This document shows, piece after piece, positions 33,937 to 46,487 of a DNA stretch of 64,000 nucleotides. How positions within the stretch are numbered: the stretch's first letter is position 1; every line of letters begins with the position of its first letter. The DNA is from Ischnura elegans (taxonomy: Eukaryota > Arthropoda > Insecta > Odonata > Coenagrionidae): contig NC_060259.1 of assembly GCF_921293095.1 (NCBI RefSeq), positions 496,001 through 560,000 of the forward strand, written 5' to 3'. The translations under genes and the position numbers were made by a program. The notes beneath the pieces were generated by a model. That model saw only the letters and a program-made list of their open reading frames with translations. It was not told the DNA's origin and did not search any database.

Positions 33937-33989
33937 CTGTCCCTACAATTGGTATAGCACTGAACTTGAAGCAGCTTTGATCATTCTTG

Positions 33990-34600
33990 CGGATTCATAT
34001 AGCCAGAGGCAGTGCATCATGCATCCTATCCTATGGATCCTATTATATCCTATTCTATGGATCACCTTTGTTCCTTCTCGCTGTAGAATTTCGCCGGGTG
34101 TAGTGCACGATGCGTATCCTAAGGAGCAACTATGAACCTTCACAATGTAGGATCTGCTAAGAGGTGGTGCTCGATACATATCCTATAAAACAACTTTGAA
34201 CCTTCTCAATGTAGGATCTGGTAAGGGGTAGTGCACGGTGAATAGCCTATGGAGCAACTTTGAACCTTCCTCAATGTAGCATCTAGCCAGGGGTAGTGCA
34301 CGGTGCATATCCTATGAAGTAACTTTGAACCTCCTCAATGTAGCATCTAGCCAGGGTTAGTGCAAAATGCATGTCCTATGAAGTAACTTTGAACCTTCTC
34401 AATGTAGCATCTAGCTAGGGGTAGTGCACAATGCATATCCTACGTAGCAACTTTGAACCTTCCCAATGAAGCATCTAGCCAGGGGTTGTGCAAAATGCAT
34501 GTTCTATGAAGCAACTTTGGACCCTCTGGCAAGAGGTAGTTCACGATACATATCCTAAGAAGCAACTTTGAACCTTCTTATCGCACGATCTGGCCATAGG
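33990..34600. repeat. Minisatellite, about 65-bp unit
   Basis: The landmark GCAACTTTGAACCTTC recurs at roughly 64-66-bp steps (near 34189, 34255, 34319, 34385, 34449, 34513 and 34563), with GGTAGTGCACGGTGCATATCC-like linkers (shown in part: GTAGTGCAC, GCATATCCTA). Eight or nine diverged units are visible. Confidence 0.85.
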
Positions 34601-34800
34601 TAGTGCAAGATGAATAACCAAAGAACATCCTTTGCACTACTGCAGGAGAATGTTCTTTGAACTCGGATAGTGCGCCATTTGTTGGTTCTTTGGACGTTCA
34701 TGAAGAACATTCTTTGCACTAAAGTTGCTTCGCTGGAGAATATTCTTTGCATATCTTTTGAACTAACTTTTCCCCACTGGGATACTTCAGTGAAAGACCA
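34601..34800. repeat. Short-motif repeat tail next to the minisatellite
   Basis: AGAACATTCTTTGCACTA and close variants recur four or five times on one strand, linked to ACTTTTCCCCACTGGGATACTT, whose complement resembles sequence near 28050. It is probably the end of the repeat family that gave rise to the minisatellite. Confidence 0.5.
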
Positions 34801-35946
34801 TAGAATCAGGAAAAATAACTGAAGGCGCAACATTAAGCACGCACCACAAAAAAAGTCAGCATCATGGCAGGAAAAAATATCCTAAACGGAAAAATATAAT
34901 GTGGAAAGAGATTCTATTACAGTGCGTTTGCAGAAATTGTAATGGTTCGCCATGTTTGATGTACGACGCAGCTTGTCTCCAATGGATCCATTATTCTGGA
35001 AGTATACAATTTCGATCAATAGGAGGCGAAACATCGCAGTTATGTGAATACAAGCTCCAAGTAGCTTTAACGAAATAGAAGACAAAAAGCCTGCTTAAAA
35101 ACGGTACTTCCTAGATAGAGAGCAATTAAATAAATACTGCACCCCACGATCTTCTTTTTCTTTGATTTGGGAGATCAATATACACAAACAATATAAACTT
35201 GACACAAACACACGTTTTTCTGCAACGGCTAAATCACCTACACACATATGAATGTCATTTTCAGTAAGTACTTCAAATGATTTTTCAAAGCTGGTCGAAT
35301 AAATAATAGCAAAAGTGAGATTCGGAGATAATTTTCCCAAATGATCCCCCTCCTCAGGAAATCATTCACTATTTAGCAGCATACATGAGAATTACGTAGG
35401 TAGCAGCTAGGTAATTTGCAGAAACATTACGTTGGGTAAGCCGCAATTAATTCACAGAAATACGAAAAATTAAGCAACTAAATGCCCACTACATAACACA
35501 GGGAAAACTTTTCCTTATGTGTAACAAATTTCAATTGCATGACACTTACTGATTGCTCTCAGAGTATTTAATATTTAACTTTGGTACGTATAAAAACGCT
35601 GCCTCTTACAGTGTAGGTACACCAGAGGGCAAGAATTCTTTTACGTATTTGATATTAATCTTTGACTTTTTTTCTCATGTTTTTCCCCCTAACGGCAGGT
35701 TTCTGCTCAAGTCAAAAAGCTTCCAATCAAAAGACTGGAACACTATCAACATACACTCCATAGTTCCCCGAAAAATCGACAATGTGGGAACAATGGGACA
35801 CCATTATTCTGCTAAAAAAGGACAAGCCGGCTGAAAATGTTCACACGAAAGTTCAGATCTCTAAGATAATTAAATTTAATTTTGCCTGGGTCAAAAGGAA
35901 CTGAGAGAAAAAGAATTCGGCAGCGCAAAAAGTTTCAGTATAAAAC
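34801..35946. other. Gene-free stretch
   Basis: AT-rich. No coding region, RNA gene or repeat could be supported. Confidence 0.4.
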
Positions 35947-38125
35947 ATTATTATTATAGTATTCTACCGATTAAGGTAGGTTTCCATGGATGCTAAAGAG
36001 GTGATCTGGGAGCCTCCCTTTCCTTCCAGCACTGCCTTCTTTAATTCACAGTAAGGCCTACTCTCTTTCAACCTATCTAAAAATCCTATTCTTTTCCTTC
36101 CCCTCCCTAGTTTCCCCAACATTCTACCCTCCAAAACCATTTTCAACATCCCCTCACCGCTAAGCACTAACTCCATCCAAACCTTCTGTCTCCTGCGTAT
36201 CTCATCTAAAAGCGTTCTCTCCTCGCCAACCATATCAAGCACTTCGTCGTTCCTTTACCTCTCCGTCCATTTCACCCTCTCCATTCTTCTCCATACCCAC
36301 ATCTCGAACGCCTCCAATCTTCTCTCGTCTTCTTTCCTCAGAGTCCACGTTTCCGCACCGTAGAGAGCTACACTCCAAACCAAACTCTTCACTAACCTTT
36401 TCTTTAAACTCTTACACAACGATCCTCTCAGAAGCTCCTTCCTGCTCATGAACGCCTCCTTTGCTAATGCTATTCTCTTCCTGATGCCCTTACTACTGTA
36501 TCCATTTTCCTCTAACGTACTGCCTAAATAGTTGTATTGCTCAACCTGCTCAAGTTTTTCACCACCCACCTTTATCTTGAGTCTCACATTCCTCGCTCGT
36601 GATGCTTTACAAAACCGCATTACCTTAGTTTTCTTGTGATTAATCCTCATCCCAAACTCCTCGCAACGTTCGTATAACGCATCCACTAGGGCCTGAAGCC
36701 CCCTTGCTGACTGACTGATCAACGCCTGGTCATCCGCGAATCTCACTGATTTGAACATCATTCCTCCCACTTTTATCCCAGCTTCTAACTCATCCCACGC
36801 TTCCCTTACCATCTCTTCAGCATACACGTTAAAGAGCAGTGGCGATAGAGGACAGCCTTGCCTCACACCTCGGCCAATGCTTGCCCACCCAGATTCTCCG
36901 TCCGCTATCCTCACTTGCGCAGTCTGGGCCATATACAGATTACAAATCAGTCGTCTATCCCTCCCGTCTACACCTATTCTCTTGAGTATATCCATTAACT
37001 TTACCCAGTTCACCCTATCAAACGCTTTTTCAAAATCCACGAAACACACATATACGTCCTGCTCATATTCTAGGTTCCTCTCCACGAGGGCCCTCATTAT
37101 TGCTATTGCATCACGAGTTGACTTCCCTTTTCTGAAACCAAACTGATCTTCGCACAAATACTCGTTTGCCCTCGCCTCAATTCGTCTGTTCAATATCCTC
37201 AGCACTACTTTAGCCGCATGGGATATTAGGCTGATAGTCCTATAATCTCCGCATTCCACAGCTTTCTTCTTTTTCGGAAGCGGAATTAAAACCGTCTCCA
37301 CGAAATCCTCCGGCCAACATCCCTCCTCATAGATCTTGCGCACTAGTTCGAAAAACCTTTTCTTACCTTCCTTCCCTAGATTCTTCAGAAGCTCACACGG
37401 GATGTTGTACACGCCTACTGCTTTCCTAGCCTTCATATCACGGAGTGATCTCTCTATTTCTGAATCTAATATCTCCGGCCCAAGATTATCCTCCTCCACT
37501 GCACTTTCCTCCTCTAGAGTCATTCTCTCTGGTCTGTTCGTTCCGTCATACAGGTCCTCCACGTATTCCTTCCACCTACCCTGTACCTCTTCTCGCTCGG
37601 TTAGCATCCTCCCATCTTTAGCCTTAATTTTAGACATGGCTTGTCCTCTTTTGCCGACCGATATCGACTTAACTTTGGCGTACAACGCGCCTACTTCTCC
37701 ATCCTTCTGGAACTTTTCCATTTCCTCGCACTGTCTTTTCCACCAAGCCTCCCTTGCCCTCTTAGTTTCACGTCGTAATCGATTATTCAATTCCCTATAC
37801 ATTCTTTTGCCCTGTTCTGTGTCCACGTTTTCCACTTCCTCCTCTCCTCCATTTCATTTACCATTGCCTCCGTTATCCACGGCTTCTTTATCCTTCTACT
37901 GTCAACGTAACCAATTGACTTCTCCGCCGCTTTGACTATTCCCTTTTTTATATTATCCCATCTTTCCTCTACCGTCTTGGTACTTTCAATTGCCCTTATA
38001 CTAATGTCCACTAGCTCCTGATATTCTCTCCTCATACTTCCCTTCAGGGCTTCTACGTTCCATTTCTTCGCCTTTCTAACTTTCATAAGTCTTTTGAATC
38101 TTACGTTACGTTGAGTATAAAACAT
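35947..38125 (-). mobile_element. RTE-type LINE, 5'-truncated
   Basis: The element reads on the reverse strand. Its 5' end starts inside the linker before the reverse transcriptase, so the endonuclease is missing, as is common for LINEs. It ends in a short 3' region with TAATCGGTAGAATACTATAA and an ATT microsatellite tail at about 35947-35958, typical of RTE. No target duplication was resolved. Confidence 0.8.
35964..38125 (-). pseudogene. RTE-like reverse transcriptase
   Basis: Three segments follow in order. 38125-37787 is the linker (KKWNVEALKGSMRREYQELV, KKPWITEAMVNEMEERRKWK), and a frameshift near 37830 leads into the main frame at 37835-36255. That frame holds the whole reverse transcriptase: GDYRTISLISHAAKV, QFGFRKGKSTRDAI, CFVDFEKAFDRVNW, GVRQGCPLSPLLFNVY, the catalytic FADD box at 36729-36740 and YNYLGSTLEENG. 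Its tail is YGAETWTLRKEDERRLEAFE. One stop at 36255 interrupts the frame, which then continues as 36242-35964 (GRGRKRIGFLDRLKESRPYC). With only one frameshift and one stop visible, this is a fairly young dead copy. RTE is chosen over CR1 from the YGAETWT/WRRM tail and the short microsatellite end. Confidence 0.85.
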
Positions 38126-38314
38126 AGATATGGAAAAAAATATCGCACGGTGAGGAGCAATCAGAAAGAATAGTACAACTCCAAAATGAGATCCACATTC
38201 AACGTCAAGGCAACACGAAATAACGCAATATTAAATTACAGGAAGCAAAAGAAAAAGATGGGGTAAAAATTTAAACCAAGGATGTAACTAAGCATGAGAA
38301 AATCATTTGGTTTA
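38126..38314. other. Spacer, nothing seen
   Basis: Short AT-rich sequence between the RTE 5' end and the tRNA-like block. Confidence 0.3.
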
Positions 38315-38440
38315 ACCGGGATTCGTACTCGGATGTCTCGATTTGAGATTCGCCTTGGAAGAAGATGCCTTGTTGGCATAACTATAAGTTCACCCGACCG
38401 GTAACTTGGAGCTTTGAGTTCGAATCCCGTATGAGCTAAT
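38315..38440. repeat. tRNA-like (SINE-type) foldback
   Basis: Two B-box-like motifs face opposite ways: GAGTTCGAATCCC near 38415 on the forward strand and GAGTACGAATCCC near 38330 on the reverse strand. The forward block has an A-box-like stretch (TGTTGGCATAACTATAAG). The arrangement parallels the SINE pair at 17904-18200, but the sequence differs and the tRNA fold is poor. Confidence 0.35.
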
Positions 38441-38984
38441 TGATATTTTCAGGGAGAATTTCAATCTTAGAGTAAATTTGCACCCATGTGCGTGACAGCT
38501 TTCAAAGTTATTTGTTTTATGCAACGCTTTGGGGGCAACAAATTTCGAATATACAGAAACACGCAGTTATCTAAAAGGTGGCAAACAGCGTAACATTTCC
38601 TCCAAAATTTAGTGAAAAAGGCATTGATTATGAAAGTGGAAATGTGAATTTGAATAAGTCGGGAAAGAATGGAAAAAATATGAGGTCGACAATATAATGT
38701 GAAGGATAATTCATTATGGGCGCCAGGGAAAGGTACTCTTAACTTGAAAAATATATCGCGCAATATTACTGCAGCTTTGTTATGTACAAAATAAAATAGT
38801 AAAATTGTTATTCTCGCACAATTTTATGTAATGAATTATCGACCATAAATCTTAATGGCTCTCCGGCGCTTTCAAACTTTTGCATTATTTTTAACTTAAC
38901 ACTATTTGAACGGGAAGTTCTTGCTCAGGAAAAAGCAACAGGTCTCATAGAAATTCCGCGCACAACCCTCAAGGTTTGAGCCCC

Positions 38985-39135
38985 AAAGAATTGCAAATAT
39001 TTCCGGCCAAAATATATAAGTTCCATGAATAATTCAAGTAGTGTAAAATAAAAAAAATTGCAAAGAATTGCAAATATTTTCGGCAAAAAATATAAGTTTC
39101 ATGAACAATTCAAGTAATGTAAAATAATGCTTCAC
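38985..39135. repeat. Tandem duplication, 77-bp unit
   Basis: AAAGAATTGCAAATATTT starts at 38985 and again at 39062. The following TATAAGTTYCATGAAYAATT and GTGTAAAATAA/ATGTAAAATAA blocks match, with scattered substitutions. Confidence 0.85.
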
Positions 39136-39604
39136 TCCCGAAGGCGGTGGAAAAAAATATATACTTCGCGTTTGCTCGAGTCGGGTCCAAAAATAAAGCA
39201 AATATTCAATTAAAAAGGGAGAATTTTTAAAAAAATTCGTGGCTCAAATGAATGAAAAAAATGGATAAAAATTCCCTTACCTTCTCTCTCCACCCGTCAC
39301 GTCGTGTTTTTCGCACCTTAGAGCCTATTACACTTTCAAATTAAGAAGCACTAACGCCCCCTTTCAGATCCTGTACATTCACCCGGTAATAAATGTAACT
39401 GTATCGCGCACATAACTGGAAGAATTGGAGGGAAGTAAAGGATCCAATGAAAATGTTGGCGAGCATTCAGCATTCCAAATATTTTCGGTCAAACGGTGAG
39501 ATAACGACTATCAAGCGGTGAAAACCACTTTCGACAACAATTGAAGGGGTGAGAACTGAGAAGCCAATGGGTACACGTGAATTTTTTTCTAAACAGAGTT
39601 CTAC

Positions 39605-39735
39605 ATCTACATGATCCCTGCGAGCCACCTCTAGGGTGTTTGGCAGGGGGTGACCAATCACCAACATGCAGCATGCAAGAGGACCGCCACATGCACACCA
39701 CACGGTCATAGAAATATTACGCACACTAGAAAAAT
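39605..39735 (+). repeat. Dispersed repeat, forward copy
   Basis: Starts CATCTACATGATCCCTGCGA and continues through CCACCTCTAGGGTGTTTGGC. It shares more than 100 bp of ordered landmarks with 28826-28943 in the opposite orientation. Confidence 0.65.
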
Positions 39736-39739
39736 ATAC

Positions 39740-42546
39740 ATGTTTATTCATAAAAAAAATGCTAATGGTTAGTAATTCCTAGAGCAAATACATGCAAGGT
39801 TAAAACTACGAAAAAACATGCAATGAGTGATCCTAGCGAGCGTTGCCATTAATCCTTTCAATTGAGACTACGTTGCTATCCTTGATAGAACGAGGGAATT
39901 TTTAAATCTCTCTGTTTTGCAGTCTATTTCTTTTATTTTTTCTCATGGTTAAGCCGTGGTCCCCTCGGCGATCCCGATCCCCTTTTCCACTCCATGTTTA
40001 CACAGAGAAGAGACTCACTCGAATTCCTTGGCCACCAAGTTTTTATGTATTTTTAAATTCAATTTCTACAATTAATTCTGTTTAGATAAAAATCCCTCGT
40101 ACTCCTCGACTTCTCACGCCCCTCAATTAGATTAAGCGTCTGATATTGTGGCAGCAGGAGGTTTTATTATCTCACGATCCTGTATCATACCCTAAATTCC
40201 ACAAAAAACTGTAGAAAACTAAGTATCTCTCTCTACCTTAAAACCTTAGTTATACATGAGCAAATAATGTATCCAGATGATATAGCATTAAATAATTAGG
40301 TAAGTAGATAATTTTCAACCTTAGTTATATGTTGCACAAAAGTAACTTGAAAATTTACGTCCAATGCAAATATTCAATGTTAGGGAAATATAATCGTACC
40401 ACCGAGCATCCGCGCAACTTTTTTAGGGAGAAGATCATCCAGGCCCATAATCCTTAATAAGTCATTCCATAGCAGAATATTATGCTGCTCAAATTTATGG
40501 CTATGAAACCATAGTTTTTAACAATGAGTAATTGTCCGCTAAACTTGCACTCAAATGGTGTTGGATCTGTGTAATTTCCTCGTATCATCCCTTAGACTTT
40601 TTCTTCACACACAAGGATACTAATCCTCCTGCATCAGCGTCAATAACTCCTTATCGTGCAATACAGAACACTTCACAGAAATCTTAGCAAGTTCACTTCT
40701 TATTTATATTAATTCGTCGAAAGGACACTTTTATTATCTGTATCGTAATACATGATAATAAACATGCTTTCGCAGTACTATACCGGTGTAGTTTATCAAA
40801 CTGGATTTCATAAAACAATAACAATCAGAGCCAGAATCTGCAAAAACCAATTAAAAAACACATTTAGACCATCAAACGACAATTTGAAACATGACTTTTA
40901 ATTGCGTAAGATCAAGATGCCAGAAAATTAGTTTTTAAATGGCATAGCCACAAAGCATAGCACTAAAGGTATCTCAAATAAGGATAAAAATCTTTTACCA
41001 TGAACCGTTTAAAGTTGATGGGAACAGTTTACAAATCGAAACTTTGCGAGGCCTGAGGTGAACGATGAGGGTCGACATTTAACGAGACCGGAGAAAAAAA
41101 GGCGGAGTTCCTATTCAAACCGCTATATTTTAAAACTGTTAGAGAACCGAGAGAAGTCTGCATCGCCATAAAATATAAAACTCGAATGGATGACGCCTGA
41201 TGGACGAGAAACCTTTGCTTCCCTCACATAAACACCCCACGCCACATAACTCTACGGGAACTCCAAGCCACGCTCAAGGCTATCCTTCGTAAGGAAAGTA
41301 TACCCTAACTTAAAAGGCTTCTCACGAATAAATTCCGTTTCTCTCACTGTAAAATGCGCATTATCCATTCAACTCACCGCATTGCATGGCTTGATCGGCT
41401 TTGAATATTATTCCATCACTTCGGACTCCATAGAAATCCATCGCCTTAAATATATACACGTCTCGTGCTTCAAAGTCTACTGAACAGCGCTTGCACGAGT
41501 GATACCTCAAGCAGGGACACAGGTATCCTAACGAATTAACGAATCCTAACGAATGAGAGAGTTTTATAGGGTGAAATGAATACTTAAATTATGAATCTAT
41601 TACATCTTGTAAACTTTCTCTGCGGCTACCGTACTTCACGCAAAACTATTGACAAAGAAGTTTATGATGGGAGTTTAAAGATGGGAGTTTATACTTCTTT
41701 CTGTCCCCTTTTTTTATGTAGTCCTCAAGGCGCCCGAAAAATCTGTCTGTTCAATTGTTTTCCCCCCAAAGAACGACCATTAGGTTTTAGTTTTTTACAA
41801 AATTGTGACTATGATTCTCATTGCTCTTACAGAATTGGAGGATATAGCCTATAATCAGTCGCGTGAAACAAAATACATTTTCATACATTGGACCATAAAT
41901 AATTTGTCTTCTAAGGAAAATATTAAATCACAAGAAAACAACTGAAGCGTGTTTAATCTCTACCTCGTCTCACCAACTGACCTTTTTTTGGCCTACCTGC
42001 TTCAGTTCTCCGTTTCTAGACGACAAATGCTAGGAGAGTGACACTCTGGGCCCGAAGATATCTCGATAGCTTCGACAATTAAATGAAATGCACGAGATTT
42101 AAAAAAGAATTAGACCAAACGAGACGCATTCCTGACGATATTACAGTTTATTTTTCAGCTGTAATTGATTGCCACTCAGTTTTCTATCTACAATTCTACA
42201 ATTAGACTTTACTGATTACGCGCTTCTGCTGCCCACCCCTTCCTCATGCTGAGCGGTGGAGCACCTCGTCGCACGTGACGTTGATGCCGTTTCAAATACT
42301 GTTTATTGTGTTGCTGATTGCGCAGTTGCAATTTAATTTAATGATACACCGATAAAAATGTCTTTCATTGTGTTTAAACATTTCCATTGAGATAAGGAAA
42401 ACCAATGAGTGCCGTGTGCGTGCACTGTGGCATAAATTATCGCGAGGATGTGCTAAATCCACCTCACCATACTGAAGCATTTTCGGGTAAAACACAAGTC
42501 GGTATGCAATGAGAAAATAAAATTCGGGGGAAATATGCTAGAGGAA
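39740..42546. other. Long AT-rich stretch without a recognisable gene
   Basis: No open frame longer than about 90 residues and no motif, tRNA or repeat was found. ACGAATTAACGAATCCTAACG near 41531 is a small local repeat (in part: CTAACGAAT twice). This is the longest quiet stretch in the window. Confidence 0.4.
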
Positions 42547-43294
42547 AATTTGAATTCAGTCGAAGGCAAGGGGGTAGCCAGGAATTTTGTTAAGGGGTGG
42601 TCCAAAACCAGGGGGAAAATTTTTAAACAACAGGGTACAAAGGAGAGGGTTTCAAAGTAATTTTAACACCCTTCATAGAAGAAAAAGGTTCATTTTTCAA
42701 AGATTCATTTATTTCATTTTTGTAATTCCATGATTTTTAAATATTTTGTTTCCTTTTATGAGGGAAAGTAATTGTGTTTTTATATTTTGGGGGGTCCTCT
42801 TGCTATGCCACTGGTCAGTGGTTCATCCTAAGATTTTTCCTATTTTCATTTCCAAACCCAAGCATAACAGTTTAGGTCCTGAGCATGTACAGATGTTTAA
42901 AAAAAAAACAAGTTGAAAGCCTATAAAAAAGATTTTTATTTTATAAAGATATTAAAATGTGTACGAAAATCTAAAAAGAATTCCATTAATTATATGTACC
43001 CAGAATAAACTTGAATAATGACTTTGTTTAATGGCAGGAATTTGAAAATGCTTTTGGAATCGTAAATATCCGATTCGAAAGATGAGGCTCCAAAAATCCT
43101 GGATCTGTACATCCCTAGTTATTTTATTCCATTCAATTCTTAAATTTTAATGACAGCAATGCTACAGATAAATCAAAATCCCACCTGTTAGAAGGAACAA
43201 GAATCGATGGAATCGGAATCGAGAATCGGGAATCGATTTGAAGGAATCGGAATTGGAATCGGAATCGAAAAAAAGTGGAATCGACTCATCCCTA
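42547..43294 (-). mobile_element. hAT-like element fragment (second copy)
   Basis: The reverse complement matches 24657 to about 25345 in order, including TAGGGATGAGTCGATTCC at the end (43277-43294), the GAATCG cluster, TATTCTGGGTACATA and GGCAAGGGG. The match stops after TGAATTCAAATT, so only the left-end 750 bp is present. No matching duplication lies across it. Confidence 0.8.
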
Positions 43295-43299
43295 GTAAA

Positions 43300-44515
43300 A
43301 ACCTCACATTGTGCAATAATAAGTTTAAGCATCTCTCCTGAATGCCACTGCGGAAAATACGAAATGGACGGAAAACCAGCTGAAAAAATATTTGATATTG
43401 CGATACACTTGGGGCATAAACACGTACAACTATGATTAACCTTTAATAACTCAGAGCTGTTTCTGGGAGAAATCAAATTTCAAGAATTTTCATGTTGAAA
43501 ACTTAAAAATTTTACACTCAATGATAAATATCCTGGCAGCTTAATATTTCGTCATTAAAATTTACACTCCAAAATAATGTTTAGTTTAGATATCTCCTAA
43601 ATAGAGCTGAAATGCTTAACATTTTTGATGTTGCTTAGGATAAAAATTGGGTTATAAAGAGTTAATGAGCCATAAAACCATGAAAAATGCTTCATAAAAT
43701 CCCCATAGGTATATTTGATGCATAAATTAACAAGTATTAGAAAGATTTGTGACGTAAAATTTTCATAGAAACTCCTTTCGGAACATGCAGTTGGCGGAAA
43801 GACAGGGGATGGTGGGTTTTAAGTTTTGGGGGCGAATTGTAAAAGTGATGACGCAAGGGAGAAAGGAGCAGAAGTAGGTAATATAAAACTAAAAAAATCA
43901 TAAAATCACTTTTTAGGAGGGCATTCTATGTCTTATATATTGGGCAATATTAAGAGTTCAATGACCTTTCCAGAAATCTTCTCGGAGAAATTCGAAATGG
44001 ACGGAAAAACTACCGAAAAAAGGGTTTAATTAACAATACATCTGTTGAAGAATCCTAGCATTTACGTTGATAATTTTAAAAATAGGTTTTAATTAGCAAC
44101 ATTCCCAGTATTTCCATAAAAAATGTTTGTAACACTAAGGAACCCATTCAAGGTAAAAAAAAAGATGAACAAGAAAAGTTGATTCATTGATACTCAATAA
44201 GATAAAAGATACGTTTACAACTGAGAGGAAATAATTGGCAGCAAAAACAGAGACCATCAAAAATGTCTAAATAATATCTTATACACGTATTTGCATCATA
44301 AATGAAAAAGTGCAAAAATAACTGGTGACGAGATTTTTGATACTCCTCTCAGGAAATTTAGTTGATAGAGATGATAGGTTTATTTGTCTGGGACGAATCA
44401 TGCAAGTAATACGAGAGAGCAATGAGATGAAGCACTATAAAACTAATAATGTCATTTGTAACCATTTTTTCAGGGCAAGGAAAGCCTTAAATTGAGCTAT
44501 AAAGAGTTCAGTGAG
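43300..44515. repeat. Diverged tandem repeat block, units of about 0.5-0.6 kb
   Basis: Landmarks recur: ATACGAAATGGACGGAAAA (43357) and ATTCGAAATGGACGGAAAA (about 43989); TTTGATGCATAAATTAACAA and TTGCATCATAAATGAAAAA; GATGGTGGGTTTTAAG and GATGATAGGTTTATTTG; AATATAAAACTAAAAAA and CTATAAAACTAATAATG; AAGAGTTCAATGACCTTTCC and AAGAGTTCAGTGAGCTTTCC. These indicate two to three old tandem units. The first is interrupted by the 222-bp MITE. Confidence 0.6.
43440..43661. mobile_element. 222-bp TTAA MITE, copy 3
   Basis: TTAA on both sides (43436-43439, 43662-43665). Exactly the length of copies 1 and 2, and close to copy 1 in sequence. It interrupts the tandem block at 43300-44515 and is therefore younger than that block. 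Confidence 0.85.
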
Positions 44516-44519
44516 CTTT

Positions 44520-44965
44520 CCTGATTGCCGAGACCTGCGCGTTCCGCGCCACGCATAAGATGCTCCCCGCCTTGGAGGTGAATCGTGGCACCCGGGAGCA
44601 TTTATTGAGATTAAAACTGCCCGCACCCGGAAGGTTTAATGACCCGATGGCGACGCTGCTGCGGGGATGGCTGGTTAGGGAAGGCGAAGACGGTGACGAG
44701 AGACGAGGCAGGAAGGTGTGGAGCAGCAATTTGCGATCTCGTCCGACGCTGCAACGAAGGGATGGAACCCCCACCAAATATATTATGCAGCGCTCCGCGT
44801 TTTTCCGCATTTTCCCCCTTGCTTCGGCTCATTCTTCCCCGCAACCCACCCCCCCTCGCAGAGTGCCGCCACCTAAAGAGCGTTTGATTCGATCAAACTT
44901 TTCGGAACTTCCTCCTCGCAGTGCACAGCTTCGCTCCTGGAGATATTGACGGCGGGACCCTCCCA
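44520..44965. other. CpG-rich island, no gene identified
   Basis: A sharp GC-rich patch with open frames of 77-129 residues on both strands, none with motifs. It may be a promoter island or a GC-rich repeat. Overlapping frames on both strands argue against reading any one as a gene. Confidence 0.4.
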
Positions 44966-45680
44966 CCCTTATGGGAAGCGCTCCCCATCCACCAGACTCC
45001 TCCACTTTTGTATTAGGAGAGGGAACAGGGGACAGTCTATAGATGAAGAGATGTAGAGAGGGTCTATAGATGAAGAGATGGATCTAGCTGGGAGCTAAGC
45101 GAAAGCTGGGACCACTATTCCAGCCATGTCACATTATTACGATCATTAATTATTACTCGCATCAATATTGGTACTACGATAATAAATCTAAAGTTTAAAT
45201 GGAATCATACGCAGCAGTTTCACGTATTCCACCGTTTTGAGGTATCCACCTCTCCGGTATTCATCCGCATGTAAATAGAGTTCACGTCCATGCTTACTTT
45301 TCAAATGCAGATACACTTTTTTGTTTTTATTTCAGAATTCTGCTAGTTTTCCATGGAGTACTTACGACGTATTCTCGCGGTCTTCCTCCCTTCATGGACC
45401 CCTTCCCGTAATCTTCAATTCACAACACGGCCTACTCCCTTCTATTTTGCCTAAAAATTCTCTTCTCCTCCTTCCTCTCTCTCGTTCACTCAACTCATTT
45501 CATTCAATTTTCACGTCACAGGATCTCAATAATTAAGCAAACCAACAAATCTCTATCAGTTTATAATTTAAAAACATGATTTTAGCCTTATACTATGCGT
45601 TGCCATAAATTTTGAGTTGGTTAGATTTAATCTGTGACAGAAGAAAAAAACAAAAGAAATGTAAATTTTCAAGGATAGTT
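44966..45680. other. Gene-free stretch
   Basis: Only a short direct repeat is visible: TCTATAGATGAAGAGATG at about 45039 and 45064. Confidence 0.4.
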
Positions 45681-45754
45681 ACTTATTAACACGGCGTTTT
45701 GGGAAAGTATCATCGTACAAGATTTACATAGAGTTTTTACCACAAGAATTTTTA

Positions 45755-45809
45755 ACGCGTACAAGGCGTTTCGGATCACTGAGCCATCATCTGGTACAAG
45801 ACACTTCAA
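45755..45809 (-). ncRNA. Hammerhead-ribozyme-like motif of the Penelope element
   Basis: Reading in reverse: TTGTAC, then CAGATGATGGC, a short stem, CCGAAACGCC and TTGTACGCG. Penelope-like elements commonly carry minimal hammerheads with CTGATGA and GAAA cores. Here the first core reads CAGATGA, so it probably does not cleave. The placement downstream of the protein end supports the assignment. Confidence 0.35.
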
Positions 45810-46487
45810 AACATTTGAAAATCCCTTTTATACCCTTGAGTTAGGTTGGGGAGGATTTCACATGTTTGAGGAAGGGGGTATGAACGGGTACAGAGTAGAG
45901 ACCGTGGAAAAAGATACAACTACGGGATGTGGGGAACCCACGTTGGAAGGAAAGTTCCTGTCATAACTGTAAAATGGCGACACGTGGGGAAGATACACAG
46001 AAAAACGTGAAGGGGGTTGAAAAGAGTGAAAAAAGGGGGTTAGGGTAAAACGAGAGGCCGCGTGTCTTCAGAAAGGGAGAGGAGTCCCTTATGGTTAGTT
46101 GAGAAGGAGTGAAAGTTAGCAGGTGTGCAAGGGAGGTAATTGCCAGCAAAAGAAAATGGTCAAACAATATGAGGAGAGAATGGGCGGACGGGAAACACCC
46201 CATGGATGTTGAGGTCGGTTACGGCGTGGGTGAAGAAAGAATTTCACCATTCGTTTTCGGGTAGGGTATCTCAAGGAGATGAGAGTGGGTAAAAAACACT
46301 TCTTCATTCATGAGCATATTCATATCACTCAGTACAATTTCGAATTGCTCTAAAACGTCAAGTCTTTTGCCCTTACTTTCGAAATGTAGAATTTCGGGTT
46401 TAAAATTATAACAATGCAAAGTCTGTAGTAGGTGTTTGGCGAGAAGTGACGTTTCATCCCCATTTTTCCACCACCTTCTATGTTCAT

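Noticed and set aside
43295-43302. Target duplication for the hAT-like fragment at 42547-43294
   Set aside because: GTAAAAAC follows the preserved end, but no matching copy lies at the other side, where the fragment is simply cut off.
44560-44949. A 129-residue gene
   Set aside because: No motif, and equally open frames on the opposite strand; composition explains it.
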